Shown here piece after piece: positions 28,265-36,778 of a stretch of 64,000 nucleotides of DNA. The stretch comes from Frigidibacter mobilis (GTDB lineage Bacteria > Pseudomonadota > Alphaproteobacteria > Rhodobacterales > Rhodobacteraceae). The position numbers and the translations under genes are program-made. The notes under the pieces were generated by a model. That model saw only the letters and a list, made by a program, of their open reading frames with translations. It had not been told where the DNA came from and did not search any database. The stretch's first letter is position 1, and each line of letters begins with the position of its first letter. Location: contig NZ_CP012661.1 of NCBI RefSeq assembly GCF_001620265.1, forward strand, positions 124,001 through 188,000, in the 5' to 3' direction.

Positions 28265-29120
28265 AGAGTTCGCGCCTGCCAAGGTCAACCTTGCGCTGCA
28301 TGTTACCGGACAACGGGCGGACGGCTATCACCTGCTGGATAGCCTGGTGGTGTTCGCCGGGGTTGGCGACCGGCTGACGGCCGAGCCGGCAGAGGGGTTG
28401 AGCCTTGACGTGACGGGCCCGCGCGCCGAAGGGGTGCCGACGGGCCCCGAGAATCTGGTGATGCGCGCGGCGCGGCTGCTCGATCCCGGGCGCGGCGCGC
28501 GGCTGGTGCTCGACAAGCATCTGCCGGCGGCAGCCGGGATCGGTGGCGGCTCTTCGGATGCGGCGGCAGCGCTGCGGGCTCTGGCGCGGCTATGGGGCTT
28601 GCCGCTGCCGGCGGCCGGGGCGACGGCTGTGCTTGGGGCGGATGTCCCGGTCTGCCTTGACCCGCGGCCGCGGCGGATGGCAGGGATCGGCGACGTGCTG
28701 TCGGAGGTGCCGCCCCTGCCGCCCGCCTGGCTGGTGCTGGTCAATCCGGGGGTTCCGGTGCCAACGCCCGCCGTGTTCCGGGCGCTGGCCCGCAAGGATG
28801 GCACGCCTCTGCCGCCGCTGCCGGTCTGCACCGATGCCCCCTCGCTGGCCGCGCTCCTGCGCGGGATGCGCAATGACCTTGAGCCGCCGGCCCGTGGTCT
28901 GCAGCCAAGGGTGACAGAGGCCCTGGCGGCGCTTGGTGCGCAGCCGGGGTGCCTGCTGGCGCGGATGTCGGGATCCGGGGCGACCTGCTTTGGCCTGTTT
29001 GCGCGCGAGGCGCAGGCACAGGGTGCGGCGACCGCCTTGGCCCTGTCGCGTCCGGGCTGGTGGGTGCGGGCAGCGCGGATGCTGCCCGGCGCGGATCAGG
29101 CGACGCGCGCGACCACGTAA
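28254..29120 (+). CDS. ispE: 4-diphosphocytidyl-2-C-methyl-D-erythritol kinase
   Basis: This 288-residue GHMP kinase acts in the non-mevalonate isoprenoid pathway. It has the N-terminal [20 protein letters not shown] with [11 protein letters not shown], and the ATP loop [21 protein letters not shown] 28254 lies inside the TPR gene. Its 3' end overlaps the convergent polyprenyl diphosphate synthase by 25 bases; both enzymes belong to isoprenoid synthesis. Confidence 0.93.
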   Translation: MPTEEFAPAKVNLALHVTGQRADGYHLLDSLVVFAGVGDRLTAEPAEGLSLDVTGPRAEGVPTGPENLVMRAARLLDPGRGARLVLDKHLPAAAGIGGGSSDAAAALRALARLWGLPLPAAGATAVLGADVPVCLDPRPRRMAGIGDVLSEVPPLPPAWLVLVNPGVPVPTPAVFRALARKDGTPLPPLPVCTDAPSLAALLRGMRNDLEPPARGLQPRVTEALAALGAQPGCLLARMSGSGATCFGLFAREAQAQGAATALALSRPGWWVRAARMLPGADQATRATT

Positions 29121-30097
29121 TCGGCCAGATCGGCCAGCATCCCGCGCAGCGGATGCGGCGGCAGCACTTCCAGCGCGGCCCTGGCCCTGGCGGCCCAGTC
29201 CAGCGCCTCGGCCCGCGTGGCCTGCAGCGTGCCGTGCTTCTGCATCAGCGCCAACGCCTGCTGCAGGTCGCCCTCGCGCTGGTCGCCCTTCTCGATCACC
29301 CGCTCCCAGAAGGCGCGCTCGGTGGCATCGGCCAGCGCCACCGCCTTGATGACCGGCAGCGTCAGCTTGCGCTCGCGGAAATCGTCTCCGACATTCTTGC
29401 CAATCACCTCGGACAGCCCGCCATAATCCAGCAGGTCATCGACGATCTGGAAGGCGATGCCGAGTGCATCGCCATAGGCATGGAGCGCCTGCACCTGATC
29501 CTCGGGCGCGCCGGCGATCACCCCGCCGACCTCTGTCGCCGCCGAGAACAGCGCGGCGGTCTTGCCGCGGATCACCTGCAGATAGATGCCCTCATCGGTG
29601 GCCAGATCCTGCGCGGCGGTCAGTTGCAGCACCTCGCCCTCGGCGATCACGGCCGAGGCGTTGGATAGGATCCCCATCACCCGCATCGAGCCGGTTTCCG
29701 TCATCAGCTGGAAGCTGCGCGCGAAAAGGTAGTCGCCGACCAGAACCGAGGATTTGTTGTCCCACAGCAGGTTGGCGGTGGGACGCCCGCGCCGCTGGGT
29801 GCTTTCATCGACCACGTCGTCATGCAGCAGCGTCGCCGTGTGGATGAATTCCACCGTTGCGGCCAGATGCACATGGTAGGGGCCGCCATAGCCGCACATC
29901 CGTGCCGCAGCCAGCGTCAACATCGGGCGCAGGCGCTTGCCGCCCGCCTCGACCAGATGCGCCGTCACCTCGGGGATGCGCGGCGCGTGCTGCGAGGCCA
30001 TCCGCGCGCGGATCAGCAGGTTCACCTTTTCCATGTCATCGGCCAGGTGGTCGGCCAGACGGTCATGCGGTTTGGTTGCGGCGTCGTCCAAGCTCAT
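29096..30097 (-). CDS. ispB: Long-chain polyprenyl diphosphate synthase (ubiquinone side chain)
   Basis: This 333-residue trans-prenyltransferase has both aspartate-rich motifs: [11 protein letters not shown] (first, about residue 90) and [12 protein letters not shown] (second, about residue 217). It also has [14 protein letters not shown]. Such enzymes extend farnesyl/geranyl diphosphate to C40-C50 chains for ubiquinone; in this bacterial group decaprenyl is usual, but chain length is not readable here. It converges on ispE, overlapping by 25 bases. Confidence 0.9.
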   Translation of the reverse strand: MSLDDAATKPHDRLADHLADDMEKVNLLIRARMASQHAPRIPEVTAHLVEAGGKRLRPMLTLAAARMCGYGGPYHVHLAATVEFIHTATLLHDDVVDESTQRRGRPTANLLWDNKSSVLVGDYLFARSFQLMTETGSMRVMGILSNASAVIAEGEVLQLTAAQDLATDEGIYLQVIRGKTAALFSAATEVGGVIAGAPEDQVQALHAYGDALGIAFQIVDDLLDYGGLSEVIGKNVGDDFRERKLTLPVIKAVALADATERAFWERVIEKGDQREGDLQQALALMQKHGTLQATRAEALDWAARARAALEVLPPHPLRGMLADLADYVVARVA

Positions 30098-30151
30098 TGT
30101 TACCCCGTTGACGCTCGACAATTGCCGGCGTCTGCCCTTTAGTCGCGGACC

Positions 30152-30367
30152 ATGAAGGAACTGCTGCGCACCACCGATCTGACAAAGATCGCCTATGCCA
30201 CCGTCCTGCTTCAGGGCGAGGGTATAGCGGCGTTTCAGATGGACGTCCACATGAGTGTCCTTGAAGGCTCGATCGGCATCTTGCCGCGGCGGATCATGGT
30301 ACGGGACCAGGACCTGTTCCTGGCCCGCGCCGTGCTGGCCGATAACGGGATCGGGACCGGGCTTTAG
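30152..30367 (+). CDS. DUF2007 domain protein
   Basis: This 71-residue protein begins MKELLRTTDLTKIAYATVLL and contains GIAAFQMDVHMSVLEGSIG and RIMVRDQDLFLARAVLAD, matching the small DUF2007 (putative signal-transducing) family. Function is unknown. It lies two bases before the methyltransferase gene and is divergent from the polyprenyl synthase gene. Confidence 0.85.
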   Translation: MKELLRTTDLTKIAYATVLLQGEGIAAFQMDVHMSVLEGSIGILPRRIMVRDQDLFLARAVLADNGIGTGL

Positions 30368-30369
30368 CC

Positions 30370-31158
30370 ATGTTCGCGCCCGACGAGTTGACCGATGACG
30401 GGTTTCTGGGCGGACGGCTGCGGGTGCTGCAGCCCCGCAAGGGCTATCGTGCGGCAACCGATCCGGTGTTTCTGGCCGCCGCTGTCGCCGCACAGCCGGG
30501 GCAGGCGGTGCTGGAGCTGGGCTGCGGGGCGGGGGTGGCGTCGCTGTGCCTTGCGGCGCGGGTGCCGGGATTGGTGCAGGCGGGGCTGGAGCTGCAGCCG
30601 GCCTATGCCGATCTGGCGCGACGGAACGCCGCACGCAACGGCCTGCCGCTGGAGGTGCTGGAGGGCGATCTGGCGGTGATGCCGGCACCGCTGCGGGCGC
30701 GCTGCTTCGACCATGTGATCGCCAACCCGCCCTTCTATCCGGCGGGGGGTGGCACCGCCGCCGCCGATGCCGGGCGCGAGACGGCGCAGCGCGAGGCGAC
30801 GCCGCTGGCGGACTGGGTGGAGGCGGGGCTCCGGCGCCTGCATCCGGGCGGCTGGCTGACCATCATCCAGGAGGCGCACCGCCTGCCCGATCTGCTGGTC
30901 GCCTTGTCTGCAAGGGCGGGCAGCATCACCGCGCTGCCGCTGATGGCGCGGGCCGGGAGGCCGGTGGGGCGGGTGATCGTGCAGGCGCGCAAGGGCGGGC
31001 GCGGGCGCTTTACCCTGGCCGCGCCGCTGCTGCTGCATGAGGGCGCGGCGCATGACGGTGACCGCGACAGCCATTCCGATATGGCGGCGGCGATCCTGCG
31101 CAAGGGGGCGGCGCTGGACATTCGTGCAGGCGGCGGGGCTTTGCCGCGTACCGGTTAA
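30370..31158 (+). CDS. SAM-dependent methyltransferase, TrmN6/YfiC type
   Basis: This 262-residue methyltransferase has the Rossmann SAM-binding motif VLELGCGAGVASLCLA (about residues 46-61) and the amino-methyltransferase motif NPPFYP (about 118-123). The N-terminus GRLRVLQPRKGYRAATDPVFLAA is typical of YfiC-like tRNA1(Val) adenine-37 N6 methyltransferases. The rRNA/protein N5-glutamine relatives are less likely given this N-terminus. The gene follows DUF2007 in an apparent operon. Confidence 0.82.
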   Translation: MFAPDELTDDGFLGGRLRVLQPRKGYRAATDPVFLAAAVAAQPGQAVLELGCGAGVASLCLAARVPGLVQAGLELQPAYADLARRNAARNGLPLEVLEGDLAVMPAPLRARCFDHVIANPPFYPAGGGTAAADAGRETAQREATPLADWVEAGLRRLHPGGWLTIIQEAHRLPDLLVALSARAGSITALPLMARAGRPVGRVIVQARKGGRGRFTLAAPLLLHEGAAHDGDRDSHSDMAAAILRKGAALDIRAGGGALPRTG

Positions 31159-31204
31159 CCCTTCGGCAAGAACTGGCGGGCGACATTGGAATTCGCGGGA
31201 TGAG

Positions 31205-31244
31205 TCCATCACCGCGCGTGACACGACTCAAGTTGTGTGATGGA
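31205..31244. promoter_or_regulatory. Inverted repeat upstream of the ydcH-like gene
   Basis: TCCATCAC (31205-31212) and GTGATGGA (31237-31244) are perfect inverted copies, with ACAC...GTGT inside them. They lie 35 bases before the small gene at 31279. This could be an operator or part of a 5' untranslated hairpin. Confidence 0.35.
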
Positions 31245-31278
31245 ATTATGACTAGTTCAACAGGAGAAGGAGACGGCC

Positions 31279-31446
31279 ATGACGCTCAGTTCGCACCTGA
31301 CGGAACTTCGCAAGAAGCACCAGCATTTGTCGGATCAGGTGGAAAGCGCGCAGCGCAGCCCCGCCACCGATGATCTGATGATCGCCGAGATGAAGAAGAA
31401 GAAACTTCGCATCAAGGAAGAGATCAGCCGCCTGTCACAGGGCTGA
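31279..31446 (+). CDS. YdcH family (DUF465) small protein
   Basis: This 55-residue, lysine-rich, helical protein begins MTLSSHLTELRKKHQHLSDQ and has the family ending [25 protein letters not shown] precedes ATG 31279. Function is unknown; the family is common and often present in several copies. It overlaps the convergent exporter gene by 12 bases. Confidence 0.85.
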   Translation: MTLSSHLTELRKKHQHLSDQVESAQRSPATDDLMIAEMKKKKLRIKEEISRLSQG

Positions 31447-32340
31447 TCGGACCGAACCCAGCTTTTTCGCAACCGCGCTGGCCCTTGCGGCCAGTGCAGC
31501 ACCCCCAGCCACAAGCCCTGCTGCCAGCAGCAGCCGCAGGTCTGCCTGCGCCTTGCCTGCCAGCACGAGGGCCAGGGTCGAAAGAAGCGGCGCCGCATAG
31601 GATGCGGTGCCGAGCAACTGGATATCGCCTTTCTTCACGCCAAGATCCCAGACGTAGAAGGCGAGTCCCACAGGGCCGAGGCCAAGGGCCAGAACCGACA
31701 GCCAGCCCATTCCGCTTTGCGGCCAGACGGTCGCTTCGGTACACACATGCGCCACGGCGGACAGCACCGCCGTGGCGATACAGAACACGGCGACCGATGC
31801 GGTGGGGACCTCGCCCAGCCGGCGCGAGAGGACGGAATAGGTGGCCCAGGTCAGGGCGCAGAGGAAGGCAAGGCCATAGCCCGCGAGCGCGGTCCCCGTC
31901 AGCGTGACCCCGCCCTCGATCAGCCGCCCGCCCACGATCAGCGCCGCGCCGGCAAAGGCGACGGTGGCGCCTAGGATGTGCATGCCGCTCAGCCGCTCTC
32001 CGGGCAGCAGGCCAGAAAACAGCACGATCAGCAGCGGCCACAGATAGGCGATCAGCCCCGCCTCGGCCGCCGGAGCCATGCGCAGCGCTGAGAAATACAG
32101 CAGGTGATAGCCGAAAAGCCCGGCAGTGCCAAAGGCATAGACCTTCCAGGATACGTGCCGCAACTGCCCGAACCCGCCGCTGCGCGCCACCCAGACCAGC
32201 CCGAGCGTGCCGCCCACCGCAAAGGTCAGCGCGTTGAGCAACAAGGGCGGCACCGGGGCCGAGCCGACGGTGAACAGGGCCAGCAGCGACCACAGGAGGA
32301 TGGCGATGAAACCGAGGGATGTGGCGCGGGCGCGGGTCAT
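31435..32340 (-). CDS. EamA/DMT-family transporter (YddG-like)
   Basis: This 301-residue protein has about ten hydrophobic segments forming two EamA repeats: LGFIAILLWSLLALFTVG, YHLLYFSALRMAPAAEAGLIAYLWPLLIV in the first and AFLCALTWATYSVLSRRLG in the second. The first repeat resembles the aromatic amino acid exporter YddG. The substrate is unproven. Confidence 0.82.
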   Translation of the reverse strand: MTRARATSLGFIAILLWSLLALFTVGSAPVPPLLLNALTFAVGGTLGLVWVARSGGFGQLRHVSWKVYAFGTAGLFGYHLLYFSALRMAPAAEAGLIAYLWPLLIVLFSGLLPGERLSGMHILGATVAFAGAALIVGGRLIEGGVTLTGTALAGYGLAFLCALTWATYSVLSRRLGEVPTASVAVFCIATAVLSAVAHVCTEATVWPQSGMGWLSVLALGLGPVGLAFYVWDLGVKKGDIQLLGTASYAAPLLSTLALVLAGKAQADLRLLLAAGLVAGGAALAARASAVAKKLGSVRSAL

Positions 32341-32452
32341 GGAGGCTCCGTGTGAACCCGGGCATCATCCCCGCTGCGCCGCCGCAGGCAAGCCCGAAAT
32401 GCAAGAGGGCCGGCCCCGAAGGACCGGCCCGAGCCTTGTGAAGGCCGAAGGC

Positions 32453-33175
32453 TCAGACGAAATACTGCCCGCCATTGGCGGTGATCGTCGCCCCGGTGAT
32501 GAAGCCGGCATCGTCGCCCGCCAGGAACACCACGCAGCGCGCGATTTCCTCGGGCGCGCCAAGACGGCCGACCGGGATCTGCGCGATGATGCTTTCACGC
32601 ACCTTTTCCGGCACGGCCATCACCATTTCCGTGCCGATATAGCCCGGGCAGATCGCGTTGACGGTGATCCCGGCGCGGGCGCCTTCCTGGGCCAGGGCCT
32701 TGGTGAAGCCCAGATCGCCAGCCTTCGCCGCCGAATAGTTGGCTTGCCCGGCCTGGCCCTTCTGGCCGTTGATCGACGAGATGTTGACGACGCGGCCGAA
32801 CTTGCGCTCCCGCATCCCCGGCCAGAGCGGGTGGGTCATGTTGAACAGGCCCGACAGGTTGGTGTCCATCACCTCCTGCCACATCTGGCGGGTCATCTTG
32901 TGGAACATCGAATCGCGGGTAATGCCGGCATTGTTGACCAGCACATCGACCGGGCCCAGATCGGCCTCGACCCTGGCGATGCCCTCGGCGCAGGCGTCGT
33001 AATCGGCGACCGACCATTTATAGGCGGGGATGCCGGTTTCCTCGGTGAATTTCGCGGCGGCGTCGTCATTGCCGGCATAGTTCGCCGCGACCTTGTACCC
33101 GGCTGCCTGAAGCGCCAGCGAGATCGCCGCGCCGATGCCCCGGGTTCCGCCGGTGACGAGTGCTACTTTGGACAT
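32453..33175 (-). CDS. phaB: Acetoacetyl-CoA reductase (PhaB/PhbB)
   Basis: This 240-residue short-chain dehydrogenase reduces acetoacetyl-CoA to (R)-3-hydroxybutyryl-CoA with NADPH for polyhydroxybutyrate. It has the cofactor loop VTGGTRGIGAAI, NNAGITRD, the catalytic serine in VVNISSINGQKGQ and YSAAKAG. GGGAGGAATC precedes ATG 33175. phaA lies upstream, 88 bases away, across a strong hairpin. Confidence 0.94.
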   Translation of the reverse strand: MSKVALVTGGTRGIGAAISLALQAAGYKVAANYAGNDDAAAKFTEETGIPAYKWSVADYDACAEGIARVEADLGPVDVLVNNAGITRDSMFHKMTRQMWQEVMDTNLSGLFNMTHPLWPGMRERKFGRVVNISSINGQKGQAGQANYSAAKAGDLGFTKALAQEGARAGITVNAICPGYIGTEMVMAVPEKVRESIIAQIPVGRLGAPEEIARCVVFLAGDDAGFITGATITANGGQYFV

Positions 33176-33220
33176 GATTCCTCCCACGTGAATATGTATT
33201 GAAACTCTGTTACCTAAAAT

Positions 33221-33255
33221 GATTTTGGCGCGCAATATTATTGCGCGCCAAAATC
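33221..33255 (-). terminator. Perfect 15-base palindrome between phaA and phaB
   Basis: GATTTTGGCGCGCAA (33221-33235) and TTGCGCGCCAAAATC (33241-33255) are exact inverted copies around a five-base loop. Read on the minus strand it lies nine bases after the phaA stop and before phaB, and is followed by CATTTTAGG. It is a strong RNA hairpin that could act as a partial terminator setting the phaA:phaB ratio, as a 3'-end stabiliser, or as a DNA operator for a phaB promoter. Confidence 0.7.
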
Positions 33256-33263
33256 ACAAAGTT

Positions 33264-34439
33264 TCACAGAGCTTCAATGCACATCGCAACGCCCATGCCG
33301 CCGCCGATGCACAGCGTGGCAAGGCCCTTCTTCGCCCCGCGGCGCTTCATCTCGAACAGCAGGGTGTTGAGGATCCGCGCGCCCGAGGCGCCGATCGGGT
33401 GGCCGATGGCGATGGCGCCGCCGTTGACGTTCACCACCTCGGGATTCCAGCCCATGTCCTTGTTCACCGCGCAGGCCTGCGCGGCAAAGGCCTCGTTCGC
33501 TTCGACCAGGTCGAGGTCGATGGCCTTCCAGCCGGCCTTTTCCAGCGCCTTGCGGCTGGCATGGATCGGGCCGACGCCCATGATCGACGGATCGAGCCCG
33601 GCCGTGGCATAGGAGGCGATGCGGGCCAGCGGGGTCAACCCACGCCGGGCGGCCTCTTCCTCGGACATCAGGATCACGGCGGCGGCGCCGTCGTTGAGCC
33701 CCGAGGCATTGCCGGCGGTGACGGTGCCATCCTTGGTGAAGGCAGGGCGCAGCTTGGTCATCGACTCAAGCGTGGCGCCTGCGCGGATGTATTCGTCGGC
33801 ATCCACCACCGTGTCGCCCTTGCGGGTCTTGATGGTGAAGGCGATGATCTCGTCGGCGAACTTGCCGGCCTTCTGCGCGGCCTCGGCCTTGTTCTGGCTG
33901 GCGACGGCGAATTCGTCCTGCATCTCGCGGGTGATCTGCCACTGGTTCGCCACGTTCTCGGCGGTCTGGCCCATGTGGTAGCCGTTGAAGGCGTCCCAGA
34001 GCCCGTCGCGGATCATCGAATCGATGAAGGACACGTCGCCCATCTTGTAGCCGGCGCGCAGATGCGCGACGTGGGGCGAGAGCGACATGTTTTCCTGCCC
34101 GCCCGCAGCGACGATTGCCGCATCGCCCAGCATCACATGCTGCGCGCCAAGCGCAACGGCACGCAGGCCCGAACCGCAGACCTGGTTGATCGACCAGGCG
34201 GCGCTTTCCTTGGGCAGGCCGGCCTTGATATGCGCCTGGCGGGCCGGGTTCTGGCCCTGACCGGCGGTGAGCACCTGGCCGAGGATGGTTTCCGACACGT
34301 CGGATTTCTCGATCCCGGCGCGTGCGACCACAGCATCCAGCACCGCGGCGCCGAGGTCATGGGCCGGAGTGGTGGCAAAGGCCCCGTTGAAGCTGCCAAC
34401 GGCCGTGCGGGCCGCCGAAACGATTACGACATTGGTCAT
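33264..34439 (-). CDS. phaA: Acetyl-CoA C-acetyltransferase (PhaA/PhbA)
   Basis: This 391-residue thiolase has the active cysteine in [36 protein letters not shown] and the second cysteine in [12 protein letters not shown]. It condenses two acetyl-CoA to acetoacetyl-CoA, the first PHB step. The adjacent phaB gene supports this assignment over the solitary thiolase at 1.4 kb. GAGAGGACCC precedes the ATG. PHB synthase and phasin genes are not in the window. Confidence 0.94.
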   Translation of the reverse strand: MTNVVIVSAARTAVGSFNGAFATTPAHDLGAAVLDAVVARAGIEKSDVSETILGQVLTAGQGQNPARQAHIKAGLPKESAAWSINQVCGSGLRAVALGAQHVMLGDAAIVAAGGQENMSLSPHVAHLRAGYKMGDVSFIDSMIRDGLWDAFNGYHMGQTAENVANQWQITREMQDEFAVASQNKAEAAQKAGKFADEIIAFTIKTRKGDTVVDADEYIRAGATLESMTKLRPAFTKDGTVTAGNASGLNDGAAAVILMSEEEAARRGLTPLARIASYATAGLDPSIMGVGPIHASRKALEKAGWKAIDLDLVEANEAFAAQACAVNKDMGWNPEVVNVNGGAIAIGHPIGASGARILNTLLFEMKRRGAKKGLATLCIGGGMGVAMCIEAL

Positions 34440-34535
34440 GTGGGTCCTCTCCCTTGGCGCAAAATGGCGCAGGAGGCCCGCGAAAGTGCCCCCCAGACGC
34501 TGTGTCGCAGAATGACCTAAGGGGACCCGGGGTCA

Positions 34536-34577
34536 AGCGCAATGGCGGCGATCTGTGCGCAACCTTGCCATTGCGCT
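34536..34577. promoter_or_regulatory. Inverted repeat between the EAL gene and phaA
   Basis: AGCGCAATGGC (34536-34546) and GCCATTGCGCT (34567-34577) are perfect 11-base inverted copies around a 20-base spacer. On the minus strand they lie 29 bases after the EAL stop and about 100 bases before phaA. This could terminate the EAL transcript or serve as a phaA operator. Confidence 0.45.
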
Positions 34578-34605
34578 GCCAGGCGCGACATGTCGGCGCA
34601 GGCAT

Positions 34606-35454
34606 CTAAGGGATCTGTGGCATGCACTTTCGCGCCGGTGTCTTCCAGGGTGGCTGGATCGTCGGGGCGCCGTAGTAATAGCCTTGCATGCAGTCGATGC
34701 CGATCTGCTGAAGAAAGGCGGCATCGGCCGCGGTTTCGACCCCCGTTGCGACGGTGAACATGTCGAAATGCCGCGAAATCGACTGCAACGCCGCGGTCAG
34801 CACCTGATTGTCGGCGGACTGCGCGATGCCTCGGATGAACTGGCTGTCGATCTTGACGAGGTCGAAATAGAACTCTCGCAGATAGCGGAACGAGGTATGA
34901 CCGGCGCCAAAATCATCCAGTGCAAAGGCAATGCCGCTGCATTGCTGATCGTGCATGAAGGCGCCAACAAGGTCTGGCAGCATCATCGCCGAGGATTCGG
35001 TGATCTCCAGAATCAGCCGGTCGCCCGCCGTTGGATCGGCCCTGAGCCCGTCCTTCAGCACCCGCATCCAGTGCGGCGAGCCGATGGAGCGCGCAGACAT
35101 GTTGATCGACAGCCGCAGTGCGGGGTTTTCGGACAGCGCGATCAGGCCCATTTCCAGCGCGAGACAGTCTACCTTGCGCCCGATCTGCGAGGTTTCGGCC
35201 GCCTCGATGAAGTCGCTTGCCGGAATTACCCGTCCGGTGTCGTCAAGGATGCGGATCAGCCCTTCGTAGAAGGCGACGTTGCCGGGCCGCGCGCCCTGTA
35301 CCACCGGCTGAAAGGCCAGCACCACATCTTGCCGGTCAAGTGCGTTGCGCACCATATCCATCGTACTGCGGTTACGTTCTGCCACGGCAAAATCCAAGGG
35401 GCTTTCCAAACCCTCTGGCAGCTCCCAGGCGCCCATGTCATCCGGTCTGTGCAT
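34606..35454 (-). CDS. Stand-alone EAL domain protein (cyclic-di-GMP phosphodiesterase)
   Basis: This 282-residue protein consists of a short N-terminus and one EAL domain, with no GGDEF or membrane part. The signature is altered to FYEGLIRI (EGL), but other metal and substrate residues appear present: INMSARS, ILEITES, FALDDFGAGHTS, VKIDSQFI and TGVET. It may therefore be active, or be a cyclic-di-GMP sensor. I start at ATG 35454, which has GGAGGG five bases upstream; ATG 35466 is possible. It is divergent from tag. Confidence 0.85.
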   Translation of the reverse strand: MHRPDDMGAWELPEGLESPLDFAVAERNRSTMDMVRNALDRQDVVLAFQPVVQGARPGNVAFYEGLIRILDDTGRVIPASDFIEAAETSQIGRKVDCLALEMGLIALSENPALRLSINMSARSIGSPHWMRVLKDGLRADPTAGDRLILEITESSAMMLPDLVGAFMHDQQCSGIAFALDDFGAGHTSFRYLREFYFDLVKIDSQFIRGIAQSADNQVLTAALQSISRHFDMFTVATGVETAADAAFLQQIGIDCMQGYYYGAPTIQPPWKTPARKCMPQIP

Positions 35455-35524
35455 CCTACCCTCCATCACCCCGGGATTTATCGGGGCCAGCGGGTTAAGA
35501 TTGGGTGAAGACGCGGAGGATCCG

Positions 35525-36115
35525 ATGGACGACACAAGATGTAGCTGGTGCGGGAGCGATCCGCTCTATGTCACCTATCACGACGAGGACTGGGGTGTGC
35601 CGGAAGCGGACGGGCGCGCGCTGTGGGAGAAGCTGGTGCTGGACGGGTTCCAGGCGGGGCTGGCCTGGATCACCATCCTGCGCAAGCGCGAGAGCTTTCG
35701 GGAGGTATTTCAAGGGTTTGATCCAGAGGTGATCGCCGGCTGGGGCGAGGAAGAGGTGCTTCGGCTGCTGGGAAATCCGGGGATCGTGCGGCATCGGGGG
35801 AAGATCGAGGCGACGATCGGGAATGCGCGGGCCTATCTGAAAATCGAGCAGGATCAGGGGTTTGCCCGGTTCCTGTGGGGATTTGTCGGCGGGCGGCCGC
35901 TGCAGCCGCGGCGCGCGTCTATAGGAGAGGTCCCCACAACTTCGCCCGAGGCGGAGGCGATGTCCAAGGCCTTGAAAAAGGCCGGTTTCCGCTTCTGCGG
36001 GCCGACGATTGTCTATGCGTTCATGCAGGCGACGGGGATGGTGAACGACCATATCGTGACCTGCCGCTGCCATCAGCGCGTGGCGGATCTGGGGGAGGGT
36101 TTCCGGCCGGGTTGA
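35525..36115 (+). CDS. tag: DNA-3-methyladenine glycosylase I
   Basis: This 196-residue base-excision repair enzyme removes 3-methyladenine. It has the N-terminal zinc-site region CSWCGSDPLYVTYHDEDWG, the LVLDGFQAGLAWITILRKRE core and the C-terminal zinc ligands in NDHIVTCRCH. The start follows GCGGAGGATCCG. The open frame upstream overlaps the EAL promoter region and was not used. Confidence 0.93.
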   Translation: MDDTRCSWCGSDPLYVTYHDEDWGVPEADGRALWEKLVLDGFQAGLAWITILRKRESFREVFQGFDPEVIAGWGEEEVLRLLGNPGIVRHRGKIEATIGNARAYLKIEQDQGFARFLWGFVGGRPLQPRRASIGEVPTTSPEAEAMSKALKKAGFRFCGPTIVYAFMQATGMVNDHIVTCRCHQRVADLGEGFRPG

Positions 36116-36147
36116 GCATTTGGAACCCATGCAGACCCCATGCGCAT

Positions 36148-36181
36148 GTCATACATACGACTTGCGGCATGGCCCGCCGCC
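36148..36181. repeat. Copy 2 of the CGTATGTATG dispersed motif
   Basis: On the minus strand, between the convergent tag and tlpA-like genes, the string GCCATGCCGCAAGTCGTATG continues with TATGAC. This matches the leuC-leuD spacer at 13010-13042 at most positions, including GGCGGG just before it. Two copies in non-coding DNA 23 kb apart suggest a genome-wide intergenic repeat. Confidence 0.4.
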
Positions 36182-36186
36182 GGTGC

Positions 36187-36744
36187 CTACTCCTCGGCCG
36201 CGATCAGCGCCGCGATCAGCGCCTTGGCCTCGGGCCCGTCCCAATGCGCGTCGCCCTGCATCCGGGCGATCTCGCGCCCCTCGGGATCGAGGATCACGGT
36301 GACGGGCAGGCCAAGCACCCCCATCTGCCGGGCCAGCGCCTGCTTGGGGTCGCGCAGCATCGGCAGCCGGGTGATCGCCTCGTCCGCGAAGAAGTCCTTG
36401 ATCGCGGGCACTGGGTTGCGGCCGGTGGCGATGGTGACGACGGCGAAGCGATCCCCGCCCATTTCCGCCTGCAGCCGGTCGAGCGCCGGCATCTCGGCCC
36501 GGCAGGGGGCGCACCAGGTGGCCCAGAAGTTCAGCAGCACATATTTGCCGCGATAGCTCGACAGCGGCACCTCGGCATCGGCGGCGTCGACAACGGTCAC
36601 GTCCAGAGGCGCGGCGGGTTCGCCCGCCGGCACCAGCTTGCGCATGTCGCCCTGCAGCAAGGGGGCAAGGTCGGGTGCGGCAAGCACAGGATTTGCGCCA
36701 AGCGCAAGGGCCGTGTAGAGGACGGCGGAACGGATCAGACGCAT
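36187..36744 (-). CDS. TlpA-like periplasmic thiol-disulfide oxidoreductase
   Basis: This 185-residue protein has a signal peptide ([19 protein letters not shown]) and a thioredoxin fold with the active site [15 protein letters not shown] (CxxC). The second half has [16 protein letters not shown], including the cis-proline. TlpA/ResA-type proteins keep cytochrome or oxidase cysteines reduced. GGAGGCAAA precedes ATG 36744. It is divergent from argH with 34 bases between the starts; this TlpA-argH arrangement is common in alphaproteobacteria. Confidence 0.88.
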   Translation of the reverse strand: MRLIRSAVLYTALALGANPVLAAPDLAPLLQGDMRKLVPAGEPAAPLDVTVVDAADAEVPLSSYRGKYVLLNFWATWCAPCRAEMPALDRLQAEMGGDRFAVVTIATGRNPVPAIKDFFADEAITRLPMLRDPKQALARQMGVLGLPVTVILDPEGREIARMQGDAHWDGPEAKALIAALIAAEE

Positions 36745-36778
36745 TTTGCCTCCTTCGGGGGCCGGGGACAGGACCGAC

